A stretch of DNA of 44,707 nt from Mizugakiibacter sp. (GCA_003233305.1 QILI01000169.1:1-44707); one strand, 5' to 3'. Numbered from the stretch's first letter, positions 19,794 to 29,308 are shown. Made by a program: numbers and translations. The notes: generated by a model from the letters alone, not told the origin.

Positions 19794-19876
19794 ACCCCGG
19801 TACCTAGCCAATTCACCATCACCCTATTGCACGGATTACTTTTCCCGTTCAATCTTGTTTGTAACTCTCAACCAGA

Positions 19877-21406
19877 ATGACTCCATCCATGACTGACGCC
19901 CCTGTGCCTTCCTCTACCGAAAATCGCCTTATTGCCGAGCGTCGTGACAAGCTGCAGACTATCCGGGAGCAAGGCCCAGCCTTTCCGAACGATTTCCGAC
20001 CCGATTGCCTTGCCGGTCAGTTGCAGCGGGAATTTTCTGATCGTCAGCGTTGGACTGTTGAAGCCGTAGAGGGGACGCAACGTCGCGTTGCCGTGGCCGG
20101 TCGGATCATGCTCAAGCGGGTCCAAGGTAAGGTCAGTTTTGTGCAGATTCAGGATCGTAGCGGCCGTATCCAGCTGTTTGTTCACAAGACTACGGTGGGA
20201 GAGGACCGCTACGATGCTTTCAAAAGCTGGGATGTCGGTGACATTGTTGGGGCTGAAGGAACCTTGATGCGCACTCGGACCGGTGAATTATCGGTTCGGG
20301 TCAGGATCCTGCGTTTGCTGACCAAGAGTCTGCGTCCATTACCTGATAAATGGCATGGCCTGGCCGATGTCGAGCGCCGCTATCGGCAGCGTTACGTTGA
20401 TTTGATCGTCACCGAGGCAACCCGCGAAACCTTTAAGAAGCGTTCGCGAATTGTCGGTTTCATGCGTTCATGGCTGGAAGCCGAATCCAGAGGCTTCATG
20501 GAAGTGGAAACCCCTATGATGCATCCGATTCCAGGTGGGGCGACGGCTCGGCCATTCGCCACTCACCATAATGCGCTGAACATGGATTTGTTCTTGCGGG
20601 TGGCTCCCGAGCTCTATCTCAAGCGCTTGGTGGTTGGGGGGTTTGAGCGGGTATACGAAATCAACCGTAATTTCCGTAATGAGGGGGTCTCGACCCGGCA
20701 CAATCCCGAATTTACGATGCTCGAGCTGTATCAGGCTTATGCCAGTTACACTGAAATCATGCAGCTTACAGAAAATTTAATTCGCGACACCGCTGAGGCT
20801 GTGCTGGAACGTACCGCACTCACCTGGGAAGGGCGTGATATCGATCTGGGTCCCCCCTTCCGAAGGTGGGCATTGGCTGAGGCGGTACAGCATCATAACC
20901 CCGAGCTGGACGTGGCGGCGTTGCGTAATGTTGAGAGTTTGCGTAGCTATTGTGATCGTCGTGGGATTGCCTATCAGCACGACTATGGCTGGGGCAAACT
21001 GCTATTGGAAATCTTTGAGAAAACTGTCGAGGCAGACTTGCTGCAGCCAACATTTATTACCCATTACCCCACTGAAGTCAGTCCCTTGGCTAGGGCTTGC
21101 GAACAGGATCCGGAAGTGACGGATCGCTTTGAGCTGTTCATTGCTGGCAAGGAGATTGCCAATGGTTTCTCCGAACTGAATGATCCTGAGGATCAGGAGG
21201 CGCGTTTTCGTGCCCAGGTCAAGGCCAAGGATGCGGGGGACGATGAAGCCATGCATTTCGATGCCGACTATATTCGAGCGTTGGAATTCGGTATGCCGCC
21301 CACCGGCGGGCTGGGCATTGGTATTGACCGGTTGGTCATGCTGTATACCGATTCTGCGTCGATTCGTGATGTGTTGTTGTTTCCCCATATGCGTCCTGAG
21401 CATTAA
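19877..21406 (+). CDS. lysS: Lysyl-tRNA synthetase, class II
   Basis: Charges tRNA-Lys. An N-terminal OB-fold anticodon-binding domain (about residues 60-150, with [21 protein letters not shown]) precedes a class II catalytic domain. Motif 1 surrounds [22 protein letters not shown], motif 2 is [24 protein letters not shown], and motif 3 is [12 protein letters not shown] near the C-terminus. It is 509 residues, the normal length. ATG 19877 is used; an internal ATG four codons later (MTDAPVPSS) is an alternative. Found directly downstream of prfB. Confidence 0.97.
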   Translation: MTPSMTDAPVPSSTENRLIAERRDKLQTIREQGPAFPNDFRPDCLAGQLQREFSDRQRWTVEAVEGTQRRVAVAGRIMLKRVQGKVSFVQIQDRSGRIQLFVHKTTVGEDRYDAFKSWDVGDIVGAEGTLMRTRTGELSVRVRILRLLTKSLRPLPDKWHGLADVERRYRQRYVDLIVTEATRETFKKRSRIVGFMRSWLEAESRGFMEVETPMMHPIPGGATARPFATHHNALNMDLFLRVAPELYLKRLVVGGFERVYEINRNFRNEGVSTRHNPEFTMLELYQAYASYTEIMQLTENLIRDTAEAVLERTALTWEGRDIDLGPPFRRWALAEAVQHHNPELDVAALRNVESLRSYCDRRGIAYQHDYGWGKLLLEIFEKTVEADLLQPTFITHYPTEVSPLARACEQDPEVTDRFELFIAGKEIANGFSELNDPEDQEARFRAQVKAKDAGDDEAMHFDADYIRALEFGMPPTGGLGIGIDRLVMLYTDSASIRDVLLFPHMRPEH

Positions 21407-21407
21407 C

Positions 21408-21545
21408 ATGCGCAAGCTCCGAGTTATTCACGGCGTGCGGGTACAGCCTGAACAGCCTGGTCTGGCCATTTGCCACCGAGTCCGGGGTTCTTGGAGATAT
21501 CGTGTGAAGCGGGCGGCTATGCTGCCTGCTGGTTTCGAGGTCTGA
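21408..21545 (+). CDS. Possible 45-aa ORF between lysS and yciI
   Basis: An open frame starting ATG one base after the lysS stop region and ending just before yciI; it encodes an Arg-rich peptide (begins MRKLRVIHGVRVQPEQPG). It has no recognisable family, no ribosome-binding site apart from whatever lysS termination provides, and could be only spacer sequence. Listed because it exactly fills the gap. Confidence 0.2.
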   Translation: MRKLRVIHGVRVQPEQPGLAICHRVRGSWRYRVKRAAMLPAGFEV

Positions 21546-21548
21546 GTT

Positions 21549-21848
21549 ATGTGGTATGCGATCATGGCTCTGGATGTTTCCGACTCGGGGTCGAAAAGAC
21601 AGGCCGTACGGCCTGCCCACCTGGCCCGTTTGCAGGCTTTGCACGAGGCCGGTCGCTTATTGTTGGCCGGACCATTCCCGGCTATTGACGCCGAAGACCC
21701 GGGTCCTGCCGGCTTTGACGGGAGTCTGATGGTGGCTGAATTTGCGGATCTTGAGGCAGCACGTAGTTGGGCCGATGCAGATCCCTACGTGGAGGCTGGG
21801 GTGTATCAAGAGGTGCAGGTCCGGCCATTTCGTAGGGTCCTGCCATGA
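21549..21848 (+). CDS. yciI: YciI family protein
   Basis: A 99-residue dimeric alpha/beta-barrel protein of the YCII superfamily. Seen are the N-terminal [13 protein letters not shown], the family's [23 protein letters not shown] (with the conserved His of the putative active-site pocket), and the C-terminal [21 protein letters not shown]. Its biochemical function is not established in general. It overlaps bolA in an ATGA (21845-21848), so the two are almost certainly translated together; yciI close to bolA is a recurring xanthomonad arrangement. Confidence 0.9.
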   Translation: MWYAIMALDVSDSGSKRQAVRPAHLARLQALHEAGRLLLAGPFPAIDAEDPGPAGFDGSLMVAEFADLEAARSWADADPYVEAGVYQEVQVRPFRRVLP

Positions 21849-22126
21849 ACCGTCTGCAACGTATCCGGGCAAGTATCGAAGCCGCTTTTGATCCTCAACA
21901 GCTTGAAGTCATTGACGAGAGCCAGCAGCATGTCGGCCATGTCGGGGCCCGTGATGGACGCGGCCATTTTCGGGTACGGATTGCCAGTCGGGCCTTTACC
22001 GGTAACTCGCCGGTACAGATTCATCGAGCCATTTATACTGCCCTGGGCACCATGATGGTGACTGATATTCACGCCTTGGCAATCGAGGTATTGCCTGTCC
22101 AAAAGGTGGGGAAAACAGCGTGCTGA
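21845..22126 (+). CDS. bolA: BolA family protein
   Basis: A 93-residue BolA-like protein: a class II KH-like fold that partners monothiol glutaredoxins in iron-sulfur trafficking and can act as a DNA-binding stress and morphology regulator. Seen: [35 protein letters not shown] and the C-terminal IHALAIEVL. The canonical family position reads HAG...; here it is HVG. The conserved His of the C-terminal IHALAI segment is present. It begins at ATG 21845 inside the yciI stop. Nothing follows in the same direction for more than 300 bases. Confidence 0.92.
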   Translation: MNRLQRIRASIEAAFDPQQLEVIDESQQHVGHVGARDGRGHFRVRIASRAFTGNSPVQIHRAIYTALGTMMVTDIHALAIEVLPVQKVGKTAC

Positions 22127-22459
22127 CAGCCTGCCCAGGCTCATAACATTCATTTTTTCAGTGGATCACGGCTGATTGCGGGTATTGCCGGCTCAGTGAA
22201 AGGGGTTGTGCAGCAGAACCCATTCATGACAGCCGGTTGACTTCTTGATCTATGCACTCATGGCATATCATTTTACCTATATGATTTCATTGGAAAATAA
22301 TGATTCTGTTGGGGGCAGACTTGGATGTTCATAAGATGCTTGCCGGGCTCGGGCAGATTTGTAGCCGGTTGGTGATTGCTTCCCGCTGTCTTATTTGGCA
22401 AAGTGAGCAGTCTTCCGCGTTGGTGGAAGATGGATTCTTTGCTCAGGCCTGGACCTCGT
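22127..22459. other. Gap between bolA and smc, AT-rich in its middle
   Basis: No convincing gene; the smc frame is open back to 22376 but that part does not look like SMC. Around 22237-22310 base composition shifts to AT. This stretch contains TTGACT (22237-22242), TTGATC (22245-22250), TATCAT (22266-22271) and TATGAT (22280-22285). No pair has ideal 17-base spacing (TTGATC to TATCAT is 15), but this is the probable site of the smc promoter. Confidence 0.35.
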
Positions 22460-25400
22460 ATGCGTCTTACCTCCATCAAGCTGGTTGGTTTTAAGTCCTT
22501 CGTCGATCCGACGGTGTTATCACTGCCCTCCAACCTGAGCTGCGTGATGGGGCCCAACGGTAGCGGTAAGTCGAACATCATTGATGCGGTACGTTGGGTG
22601 CTGGGGGAAAGTGCGGCCAGCCGGCTGCGTGGGGATGCAACGACCGATGTGATTTTTTCAGGGTCCACCGGGCGCAAGCCGGTGGGTCAGGCCAGCGTTG
22701 AGCTGGTTTTCGATAACAGCGATGGCACCATTGGTGGCGAGTTCGCCCAGTTTGGCGAGATTTCGGTCAAACGATTGGTCAGCCGTGACGGACAGTCGGC
22801 CTATTATCTCAATGGTACGCGTTGTCGGCGCCGGGATATCACTGATTTATTCCTTGGCACCGGCCTTGGAGCGCGTAGTTACTCCATCATGGAGCAAGGG
22901 GTAATTACCCAGATCGTCGAATCGCATCCTGAGCAGTTACGTGTGCATCTGGAGGAGGCGGCCGGTATTTCCAAGTACAAGGAACGCCGCAAGGAGACCG
23001 AATCGCGCATCCGTAGTACCCGGGAAAACCTCGATCGGGTGCGTGATGTACGGGATGAAGTGGATAAACAGCTCGATCACCTCAACCGCCAAGCCCGTGC
23101 CGCAGAGCGCTGGAAGACCCTGAAAGCCGAGCAGGCACGGCATGAAGCCGAGTTGAGCGCGCTGGAATATCGGGCCTTGCAGGCAGATCGTGTGGGTCAA
23201 GGTGAGCGCTTGCGGGAGATTGAATTGTCGATTGAGCGTGAGCTTGCTTCACAGCGCCAGGCCGAATCCGATCTGGAGTTGGCCCGGGTTCGCCAACACG
23301 AGGCCAATGAAAATCTCAACACGACCCAGGGCAAGGTTTACAAGGTGGGTGCCGAAATTGCCCGGGTGGAGCAGCAATTGTCCCATCACCGGGAACTGGG
23401 TGAGCGCTTGCAGAAGGAATTGCTTGAAACAGAGAAATCGCTCGTCGAGTTAGATTCACAAAGTGCTGAGGATCGAAGCCAGCTGGAGCAATTGCAGCAT
23501 ATTCTGGAGGTCGGAGCCCCGGAGCTGGAAGCCTTGCGCAAGGCTGAAGAAGATACCCAACGGGCCTTGCAGGAGGCTGAGAATGCCCAGTCGCAGTGGC
23601 AGCTACGTTGGGACCAGTATGCACAACAGGCCGGTGAAGCCAGCCGGTCGATTGAAGTTGAACGAACCCGGATTGAGCATACGGAGCGGGAGTCGCTGAG
23701 CCTGACCCAGCGTCGACAGTCATTACTGGATGAGCGCCAGACTATCGATCTGGCTGCGTTGCAAGCGGCTGAGCGTGAGATCGAGCGGGCTCACGCGAAC
23801 CAGCAAGCGGCTGTGCAAGGTCATGAAAAAGAACAATCCGCCATTCGTGAACAGCTCGAAGTGGCGCTGGCACAGGAACGCTCCGCTCAGGCCGAACTCG
23901 ATGCGTTGCGACAAAGCCAGCTTGATGCACGAGGCCGGTTGGGTGCCCTCGAGGTTTTGCAGCAGGAGGCACTTGGCAAGAATGATGCAACGGCCCAGAG
24001 CTGGCTGGAACAGCATGAATTGGCCAATGCCACCCGTCTTGCCGGCATGCTGCGTGTTCGAGACGGATGGGAGCATGCGGTTGAGATCGTCCTCTCCGGC
24101 CTGCTGGAGTCGGTTCTCGTGGCCGAGCCACAGAGCCGGGCCGAGGCTCTTTTTGCTGTTTCCAAACTAAATCTAACCTTGCTGGATCCGGCCATCGGCA
24201 CTGCGTTTCCAGGGACACTTTCCGAGCAGGTTGAAGGCCCCGCCGCAGCGATGGTTCTGTTGAGTTCAGTACGTGTGGCCGACAGTCTGCAACAAGCGCA
24301 ACAGGTATTACCGGAGCTGAGTGCGGGCGAGTCGGTTATTACCCCGTCAGGTGAGTGGCTGGGACCTGGCATGGTCTGCGCACGACGCACCCAGGATTCT
24401 CAGGTCGGAGTGTTGGCAAGGGCGCGGGAGATTGAACAACTGCAGCAGCAGGTGCAAGAGCTGGAGCAACAGGTCGCTGCTATAGGGCAAACCCTCACTC
24501 TGCAGCGTAACGCCAGAATTGAGCTTGAACAGCGGCGCGATGCCCTGCAGCAGACCCTGTATCAGGCGCATCATGGATTATCCGAACTGGCCGGTCAGCG
24601 CCAGGGTCATACGGATAAGCTGGCCATGACCCAGGCCAGGTTGACCCGAGTCACTGAAGAACTCGAGCAACTCGGCATTCGCCTGGAAGAGCTGCACCAG
24701 CAGACGCGCGAAGCGCGCGAACGTCTCGATAGCACGCAGCGGCAAATGACCGAATTGGAAAACTTGCGTGGGCTCCTCGAGGCCGAGCGGCGCAAGGTTC
24801 TGGAACAACGCGAAGAAGCCCGCTTCAACCAGCGTGAAGCGGTAGAAAAATCCCGGACGGCTGCTCTCGCAGTGGAATCGCGGCGCACCTCTCTGGCCGC
24901 GGTCGAACAGGCGTTGCAGCGCAGCCAGACCCAGCATGACGAAACCCTTAAACGCTATGAATCGATTGCTGCGCAGATCGCCTCAGCCGATGCCCCATTG
25001 GAAGAATTTGAAGTGCAGAGGCAACGGCAACTCGAACAAAGGCTACGGGTGGATCGCCAGCTTGTCGAAGCCCGTCGGGTACTTGAAGAAGCTGAAACTA
25101 AAGTACAAGGTTTCGAGCAGCGGCGGGCTGTGTTTGAGCAAAAATTGGCTGGCTTGCATGAAAAGGCCAATGAAATCCAGCTGGCCGATCAGGCCTTGCG
25201 CTTGCGTGCCGAGCAGCTTGCAGCAGATATTCTTGCCGCCGATCAGTCCCTGGATAATTTGTTACAGGAACTCGATGCCGAGGTTACTGCTGAGGATGGT
25301 CAGCGGCGTTTGGAAGCCCTGGCCATAAAAATTCAGCGGCTGGAACCGGTCAATCTGGCCGCAATCCGGGAGCACGCCGAGCAGGCCGAGCGCAAGCAGT

Positions 25401-25957
25401 ATCTGGATGCGCAGCTCGATGATCTTGAATCGGCACTGGATACCCTGCAAGGGGCCATTCGTAAAATTGATGGGGAATCGCGGCAACGTTTTCGCGATAC
25501 CTTCGACAAGGTCAACCTTGGTATCCAGGAACTGTTTCCCCGACTATTCGGTGGAGGCGAGGCCCATCTGGAACTGATCGGTGAGGATATCCTGCAGGCT
25601 GGAGTACAAATTATGGCCCGCCCACCGGGGAAACGGGTCAGTAACATCATGCAGTTGTCGGGCGGCGAGAAGGCACTCATAGCCGTGGCCCTGATCTTTG
25701 CTATCTTCCGGCTTAACCCGGCACCGTTTTGTATATTGGATGAAGTGGATGCACCACTGGATGACGCCAATGTGGATCGTTTCAACCAATTGGTACTTGA
25801 GATGAGCGAGCACGTGCAGTTTCTCTATGTAACCCATAACAAGGCCAGCATGGAAATGTGCCATCAGCTTTGTGGAGTAGCGATGCGTGAGCCGGGTGTT
25901 TCGCGCCTGGTCCAGGTCGATATTGAAGAAGCAGCTAAACTGGCAGGCGCGGCCTGA
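22460..25957 (+). CDS. smc: Chromosome segregation protein SMC
   Basis: Condensin ATPase that loops and organises chromosomal DNA with ScpA and ScpB. Order of parts: N-terminal head with Walker A GPNGSGKSNIIDAVRWVLGE (about residues 31-50); a long coiled coil rich in Glu, Gln and Arg (about 170-510); a globular hinge (about 515-650, around AGMLRVRDGWEHAVEIVLSG); a returning coiled coil (about 650-1000); and the C-terminal head with signature LSGGEKALIAVALIFAIF (about 1066) and Walker B FCILDEVDAPLDDANV. ATG 22460 begins MRLTSIKLVGFKSFVDPT, the family N-terminus. The protein is 1165 residues. Having SMC rather than MukB separates this organism from enterobacteria. zipA follows after 13 bases. 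Confidence 0.97.
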   Translation: MRLTSIKLVGFKSFVDPTVLSLPSNLSCVMGPNGSGKSNIIDAVRWVLGESAASRLRGDATTDVIFSGSTGRKPVGQASVELVFDNSDGTIGGEFAQFGEISVKRLVSRDGQSAYYLNGTRCRRRDITDLFLGTGLGARSYSIMEQGVITQIVESHPEQLRVHLEEAAGISKYKERRKETESRIRSTRENLDRVRDVRDEVDKQLDHLNRQARAAERWKTLKAEQARHEAELSALEYRALQADRVGQGERLREIELSIERELASQRQAESDLELARVRQHEANENLNTTQGKVYKVGAEIARVEQQLSHHRELGERLQKELLETEKSLVELDSQSAEDRSQLEQLQHILEVGAPELEALRKAEEDTQRALQEAENAQSQWQLRWDQYAQQAGEASRSIEVERTRIEHTERESLSLTQRRQSLLDERQTIDLAALQAAEREIERAHANQQAAVQGHEKEQSAIREQLEVALAQERSAQAELDALRQSQLDARGRLGALEVLQQEALGKNDATAQSWLEQHELANATRLAGMLRVRDGWEHAVEIVLSGLLESVLVAEPQSRAEALFAVSKLNLTLLDPAIGTAFPGTLSEQVEGPAAAMVLLSSVRVADSLQQAQQVLPELSAGESVITPSGEWLGPGMVCARRTQDSQVGVLARAREIEQLQQQVQELEQQVAAIGQTLTLQRNARIELEQRRDALQQTLYQAHHGLSELAGQRQGHTDKLAMTQARLTRVTEELEQLGIRLEELHQQTREARERLDSTQRQMTELENLRGLLEAERRKVLEQREEARFNQREAVEKSRTAALAVESRRTSLAAVEQALQRSQTQHDETLKRYESIAAQIASADAPLEEFEVQRQRQLEQRLRVDRQLVEARRVLEEAETKVQGFEQRRAVFEQKLAGLHEKANEIQLADQALRLRAEQLAADILAADQSLDNLLQELDAEVTAEDGQRRLEALAIKIQRLEPVNLAAIREHAEQAERKQYLDAQLDDLESALDTLQGAIRKIDGESRQRFRDTFDKVNLGIQELFPRLFGGGEAHLELIGEDILQAGVQIMARPPGKRVSNIMQLSGGEKALIAVALIFAIFRLNPAPFCILDEVDAPLDDANVDRFNQLVLEMSEHVQFLYVTHNKASMEMCHQLCGVAMREPGVSRLVQVDIEEAAKLAGAA

Positions 25958-25970
25958 CTTGGAGATTCTC

Positions 25971-26708
25971 ATGTACTGGAATCCTGCTGTTGGCATTCCA
26001 TTATTGCTGCTCAGCGTGGTTATTTTTGCGGCTCTGTATTTTTATGCCCGGCCACAGCGGACGATGGCGAAAAAATATAGGTCCAAAACCGATAGCCAAT
26101 CCCGGATCGAACCGGACATGTATCGTGAAGATGATCCCGATCGCCCCGCTACTGAGGTTTCAGAAGGCCAGGAAACTGACCCAGGTGTTGCTGTACCGCA
26201 GCATCTGGATTCCACAGGACCGGAAGGCGTGCTTGGGCAGCGCCCTGACGAGCACCCGATTGAGCGCATTGTCACCTTGTTTGTGGCAGCTCGGGAAGAG
26301 CGTAGTTTCATGGGTTCCGATCTGGTGGTGGCTGCTGAGAAGGTGGGTCTTGAGTACGGAGATATGGATATCTTCCACCGGCTTGATGAAGCGCACCCAC
26401 AAGCTGGCCCGATGTTCAGTGTGGCCAATATGGTCAAGCCGGGGAATTTCGATTTCTCCGACCTCGATCATCTCAATACCCCCGGCCTGGGTTTTTTTAT
26501 GACCCTCCCCGGTCCACTGCCGGCCCTGGACGCCTGGGAGATCATGCTGCCTGCCGCTCAGCGCATGGCTGAGCTGCTTGATGGAGTGGTGCTTGATGCC
26601 GAGCGTAATGCGCTTGGACGGCAGGGTATCGCCTATATTCGCGATCAACTGCGCGGCTGGGATCGTAGTCGTACCGGCACTGAAATCCATTTGGATTCGC
26701 ACCGCTGA
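25971..26708 (+). CDS. zipA: Cell division protein ZipA
   Basis: Inner-membrane protein that anchors FtsZ filaments at the division site. An N-terminal transmembrane segment (about residues 7-26, GIPLLLLSVVIFAALYFYA), a charged, Pro/Asp/Glu-containing linker (about 27-95), and the FtsZ-binding ZipA C-terminal domain (about 97-235) containing MFSVANMVKPGNFDF and the nearby TPGLGFFMTLPGP. ATG 25971 follows TTGGAGA; upstream open frame is smc overlap. 245 residues. smc-zipA is the xanthomonad order, but the NAD-dependent ligase gene ligA that commonly follows zipA is absent here. Confidence 0.92.
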   Translation: MYWNPAVGIPLLLLSVVIFAALYFYARPQRTMAKKYRSKTDSQSRIEPDMYREDDPDRPATEVSEGQETDPGVAVPQHLDSTGPEGVLGQRPDEHPIERIVTLFVAAREERSFMGSDLVVAAEKVGLEYGDMDIFHRLDEAHPQAGPMFSVANMVKPGNFDFSDLDHLNTPGLGFFMTLPGPLPALDAWEIMLPAAQRMAELLDGVVLDAERNALGRQGIAYIRDQLRGWDRSRTGTEIHLDSHR

Positions 26709-26747
26709 CGGCAGTTTGTTGCTCTGGACGCAGGGTGTCCGTAAGCA

Positions 26748-26772
26748 GGTGACACCGTAGAGTAGCGTCACC
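26748..26772 (+). terminator. Weak hairpin after zipA
   Basis: Inverted repeat GGTGAC/GTCACC with a 13-base loop, about 40 bases after the zipA stop in the gap between convergent zipA and the acyl-CoA-binding protein gene. No T-run follows, so termination activity is uncertain. Confidence 0.25.
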
Positions 26773-26844
26773 AGAAATAACAAGCAGTGACAATGAATTT
26801 GTCAAAGTCGCGGCAGCGTTTGCGATGGCGCTGAATGATTACGT

Positions 26845-27105
26845 TCAACCCTTGAGTTCTTTCACCAGCTCAATGTATTGCCGACAGGCTTCATTCTGAT
26901 CCAGGCTGCGGAGCTTCGCCCAGGACTCATATTTGGCAGTACCGACAAAGTCAAAAAATCCTGGTTTGGGTCCGTAGACATCCCCATGGGAACCCTGCTT
27001 ATACAACGCATAGAGTTTGAGCAGGGTATCGTTATCCGGGCGCTCAGGCAGTTGCTTGACGGACTCGGCTGCTTGTGTAAAACGAGCCTTCAGATCGTCG
27101 TTCAT
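26845..27105 (-). CDS. Acyl-CoA-binding protein (ACBP)
   Basis: An 86-residue four-helix protein that binds medium- and long-chain acyl-CoA esters in the cytosol. The text LYALYKQGSHGDVYGPKPGFFDFVGTAKYESW is the unmistakable family core, with the ligand-contacting Tyr and Lys residues of LYALYKQ and the Lys of GTAKYESW. ACBP is nearly universal in eukaryotes and scattered in bacteria, including several xanthomonads. The start ATG at 27105 has GGGGA upstream. It lies 111 bases downstream of aat on the same strand and could be the last gene of that transcript or have its own promoter. Confidence 0.93.
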   Translation of the reverse strand: MNDDLKARFTQAAESVKQLPERPDNDTLLKLYALYKQGSHGDVYGPKPGFFDFVGTAKYESWAKLRSLDQNEACRQYIELVKELKG

Positions 27106-27216
27106 TGCCGTCCCCGTAAGTTCATGGAGTGGATTTATCTGTTGCGGCTTGTAGCACGTGGCCCGGCTCGGGTCAACGCGAGTTCGGGCTGAGGTAGATC
27201 CATGGCGGCTTGGACT

Positions 27217-27975
27217 CTAGCCCCCCTGCTTATGCGGAGGCGAGAGCCATGCACTCAAGGCCTGGGTATTCGGCCAAGGCGTGCGTAGCTTGCCTACACC
27301 CGGAAGTCCGGCTTGGTCACGCAAGCGTTCGAGTTCATACAAGAAATGCTCGCGTGGGTATTCCTTCGCCCCCAGACTTAGCGTATGACTATTGGATACC
27401 TGGGCATCCAGCCATGGGCAACCGTATTGGGCTAGCATGGCGCAGGCGTAGAATAGGGCGGCTTTGGAGCCATCCCGAACCCGCCCGAACATCGATTCGC
27501 CACTGAACAGACCCCCCACGGCCACACCATAGAGTCCGGCGACTAATCGACCTTGTTCCCAGACTTCAAAGGATCGGGCCTGTCCCTGCCGGTGTAACTG
27601 CAGGTAAGCCTTGCGCATGGCCGGAGTAATCCAGGTGCCATTTGCATCCTGCCGGGGTTGTGCGCAGGCCTCAATGACCTCAGCGAAGGCCCGATCCATG
27701 CTCAAAGTCCAGGCCTTGTTGCGAAAAGTACGCAGTAGGCGCCTTGGTATTTGCAGATTTTGGGTGTCAAACAGGCATCGAGGATCGGGCGACCACCAAG
27801 CGATAGGCTCGCCTTCGGAATACCATGGGAAAATACCATGCCGGTAGGCTTCCAATAGACGCTGGGAATGCAGATCACCGCCGATGGCGAGTAAACCCGG
27901 TGGACTGTACAGAGCCTGATCTGCAGGAGGAAACCCGCAATGCTCAGGATCGAGTTGGTATAGCGTTTGTGACAT
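27217..27975 (-). CDS. aat: Leucyl/phenylalanyl-tRNA-protein transferase
   Basis: N-end-rule enzyme that adds Leu or Phe to proteins starting with Arg or Lys, marking them for ClpS/ClpAP. Seen: the N-terminal FPPADQALYSPPGLLAIGG, GIFPWYSEGEPIAWWSPDPR, the W-x-G-x-LVAGLYGVAVGG-type stretch (EVWEQGRLVAGLYGVAVGG), GESMFGRVRDGSKAAL and the later WLDAQVSN region. ATG at 27975 (MSQTLYQLDPE) gives 252 residues; the open frame extends 32 codons further but that part lacks family similarity. No clear ribosome-binding site. In many bacteria aat sits with clpA/clpS or infA; here it follows ispA. Confidence 0.95.
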   Translation of the reverse strand: MSQTLYQLDPEHCGFPPADQALYSPPGLLAIGGDLHSQRLLEAYRHGIFPWYSEGEPIAWWSPDPRCLFDTQNLQIPRRLLRTFRNKAWTLSMDRAFAEVIEACAQPRQDANGTWITPAMRKAYLQLHRQGQARSFEVWEQGRLVAGLYGVAVGGLFSGESMFGRVRDGSKAALFYACAMLAQYGCPWLDAQVSNSHTLSLGAKEYPREHFLYELERLRDQAGLPGVGKLRTPWPNTQALSAWLSPPHKQGG

Positions 27976-28163
27976 CGTCGGAGAACGAATGGGCTTGCAG
28001 GGTACCGCGATACAGCATAAGTGCCGGGGATTGCTATGGCGAGGGTTTCTGAAGCGCAGCATGAAAACCAAAGTGTCTCAGATAATGCCTCGGGTGGATA
28101 ATAGCGGGAAGGTATCCGTGGCTGTTCCTGTTGCGGCCGTTCGAGCTATTTGGGCTTGGTTAT

Positions 28164-29066
28164 TCAGCGTTCTCTCGATACTGCGTAATGGGCCAGTTCG
28201 GCCAACAGAGCGGTGTCAGCATCAAGCTCATCCAGGGTAACGAGTGCAGTTTGGGTGAGTTGCTCCAGCCGTTGTCGTGATGTTGCGAGGCCGAGTACGG
28301 AGGGAAAGGTGGGCTTGGACTGAGCCGCATCCTTACCGGCAGTTTTACCAAGAACTTCGGTAGCCGCTTCGACGTCGAGTAGGTCGTCGCGGATCTGAAA
28401 AGCCAAGCCGAGTGCACTCGCATATCGGTCGAGAGCCAGTAATTCTGGTTCCGTTGCGCTGGCCGCCAATCCACCGAGGTGTACAGCGGTACGGATCAGT
28501 GCGCCGGTTTTCATGCTGTGCATGGCTTCCAGCTCGGCCTCATCCAAGGTTCTGCCGGTGGCCTTCAGATCCATGACTTGACCACCGGCCATACCCTGGG
28601 CCCCACAAGCCTGGCCGAGACAACGTAACATGAGTAAACGGGTTGCTGGTGGCACCTGCAGGGCCGGATCTCCGGCCAGTACTTCAAAGGCCAGCGCTTG
28701 CAGCGCATCCCCGGCGAGGATGGCCATGGCTTCGCCATAGACGATATGAGTGGTGGGCTGGCCACGGCGTAGTTCGTCATCGTCCATGGCCGGGAGATCG
28801 TCATGGACCAGCGAATAGGCATGGATAATTTCCACCGCACAGGCCGGGGTATCGAGTTGCATAAGGGACGCACCCAGTGCCTTGCCGGTTGCATAGGTTA
28901 GCATTGGGCGCAGCCGTTTACCGCCTCCCAGCAGGGCATGGTGCATGGTGGCACGTAACGGGGTGATAGCGCTGGAAAACGGCGGCAGTCGTTGGCCAAG
29001 CACGTGCTCGGTGTGGTCACGCAGTGCCTGCAATCCCGGACTTAGCTCAGGTAACATCGGGTTCAA
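28164..29066 (-). CDS. ispA: Polyprenyl (farnesyl) diphosphate synthase
   Basis: Condenses IPP with DMAPP and GPP to make farnesyl diphosphate for quinone side chains and undecaprenyl carriers; cytosolic, all-alpha prenyltransferase. The two Asp-rich motifs are visible: HDDLPAMDDDELRRG (about residues 86-100) and IRDDLLDVEA (about 223-232). GGGKRLRPML binds IPP. 300 residues. The start could be TTG at 29066, with GAGGGG five bases upstream, or ATG at 29057; both overlap the 3' end of xseB, so the two are translationally coupled. dxs, which follows xseB-ispA in many proteobacteria, is not next to it here. Confidence 0.95.
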   Translation of the reverse strand: MNPMLPELSPGLQALRDHTEHVLGQRLPPFSSAITPLRATMHHALLGGGKRLRPMLTYATGKALGASLMQLDTPACAVEIIHAYSLVHDDLPAMDDDELRRGQPTTHIVYGEAMAILAGDALQALAFEVLAGDPALQVPPATRLLMLRCLGQACGAQGMAGGQVMDLKATGRTLDEAELEAMHSMKTGALIRTAVHLGGLAASATEPELLALDRYASALGLAFQIRDDLLDVEAATEVLGKTAGKDAAQSKPTFPSVLGLATSRQRLEQLTQTALVTLDELDADTALLAELAHYAVSRER

Positions 29067-29298
29067 TATTACCCCTCACCTCGGAATTTTCGGGTTCCAG
29101 CACCTGTTTGACCCGCAATTCGGCAGAGTCCAACGCGCCTTGACACTGCTTATACAAGCTCATGCCGCGCTCGAATGCGGTCAGTGAGTCATCCAGGCTC
29201 AGTTCACCTTGTTCGATCTGCGCGACCAGTTGTTCCAGTTCATCCAGGGACTGTTCGAAACGAGCGACAGGTTGGGGGTTGGACGATGTTTCTTTCAT
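29047..29298 (-). CDS. xseB: Exodeoxyribonuclease VII small subunit
   Basis: Small subunit of ExoVII, which degrades single-stranded DNA in both directions with XseA. The helix-hairpin core FEQSLDELEQLVAQIEQGELSLDDSLTAFERGMSLYKQCQ is the complete family signature. ATG 29298 (MKETSSNPQ) with AAGG upstream gives 83 residues; the longer frame to 29334 adds twelve unrelated residues. The 3' end overlaps ispA. The large subunit xseA is not in the window. Confidence 0.94.
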   Translation of the reverse strand: MKETSSNPQPVARFEQSLDELEQLVAQIEQGELSLDDSLTAFERGMSLYKQCQGALDSAELRVKQVLEPENSEVRGNIEPDVT

Positions 29299-29308
29299 GC
29301 CTTGCACG

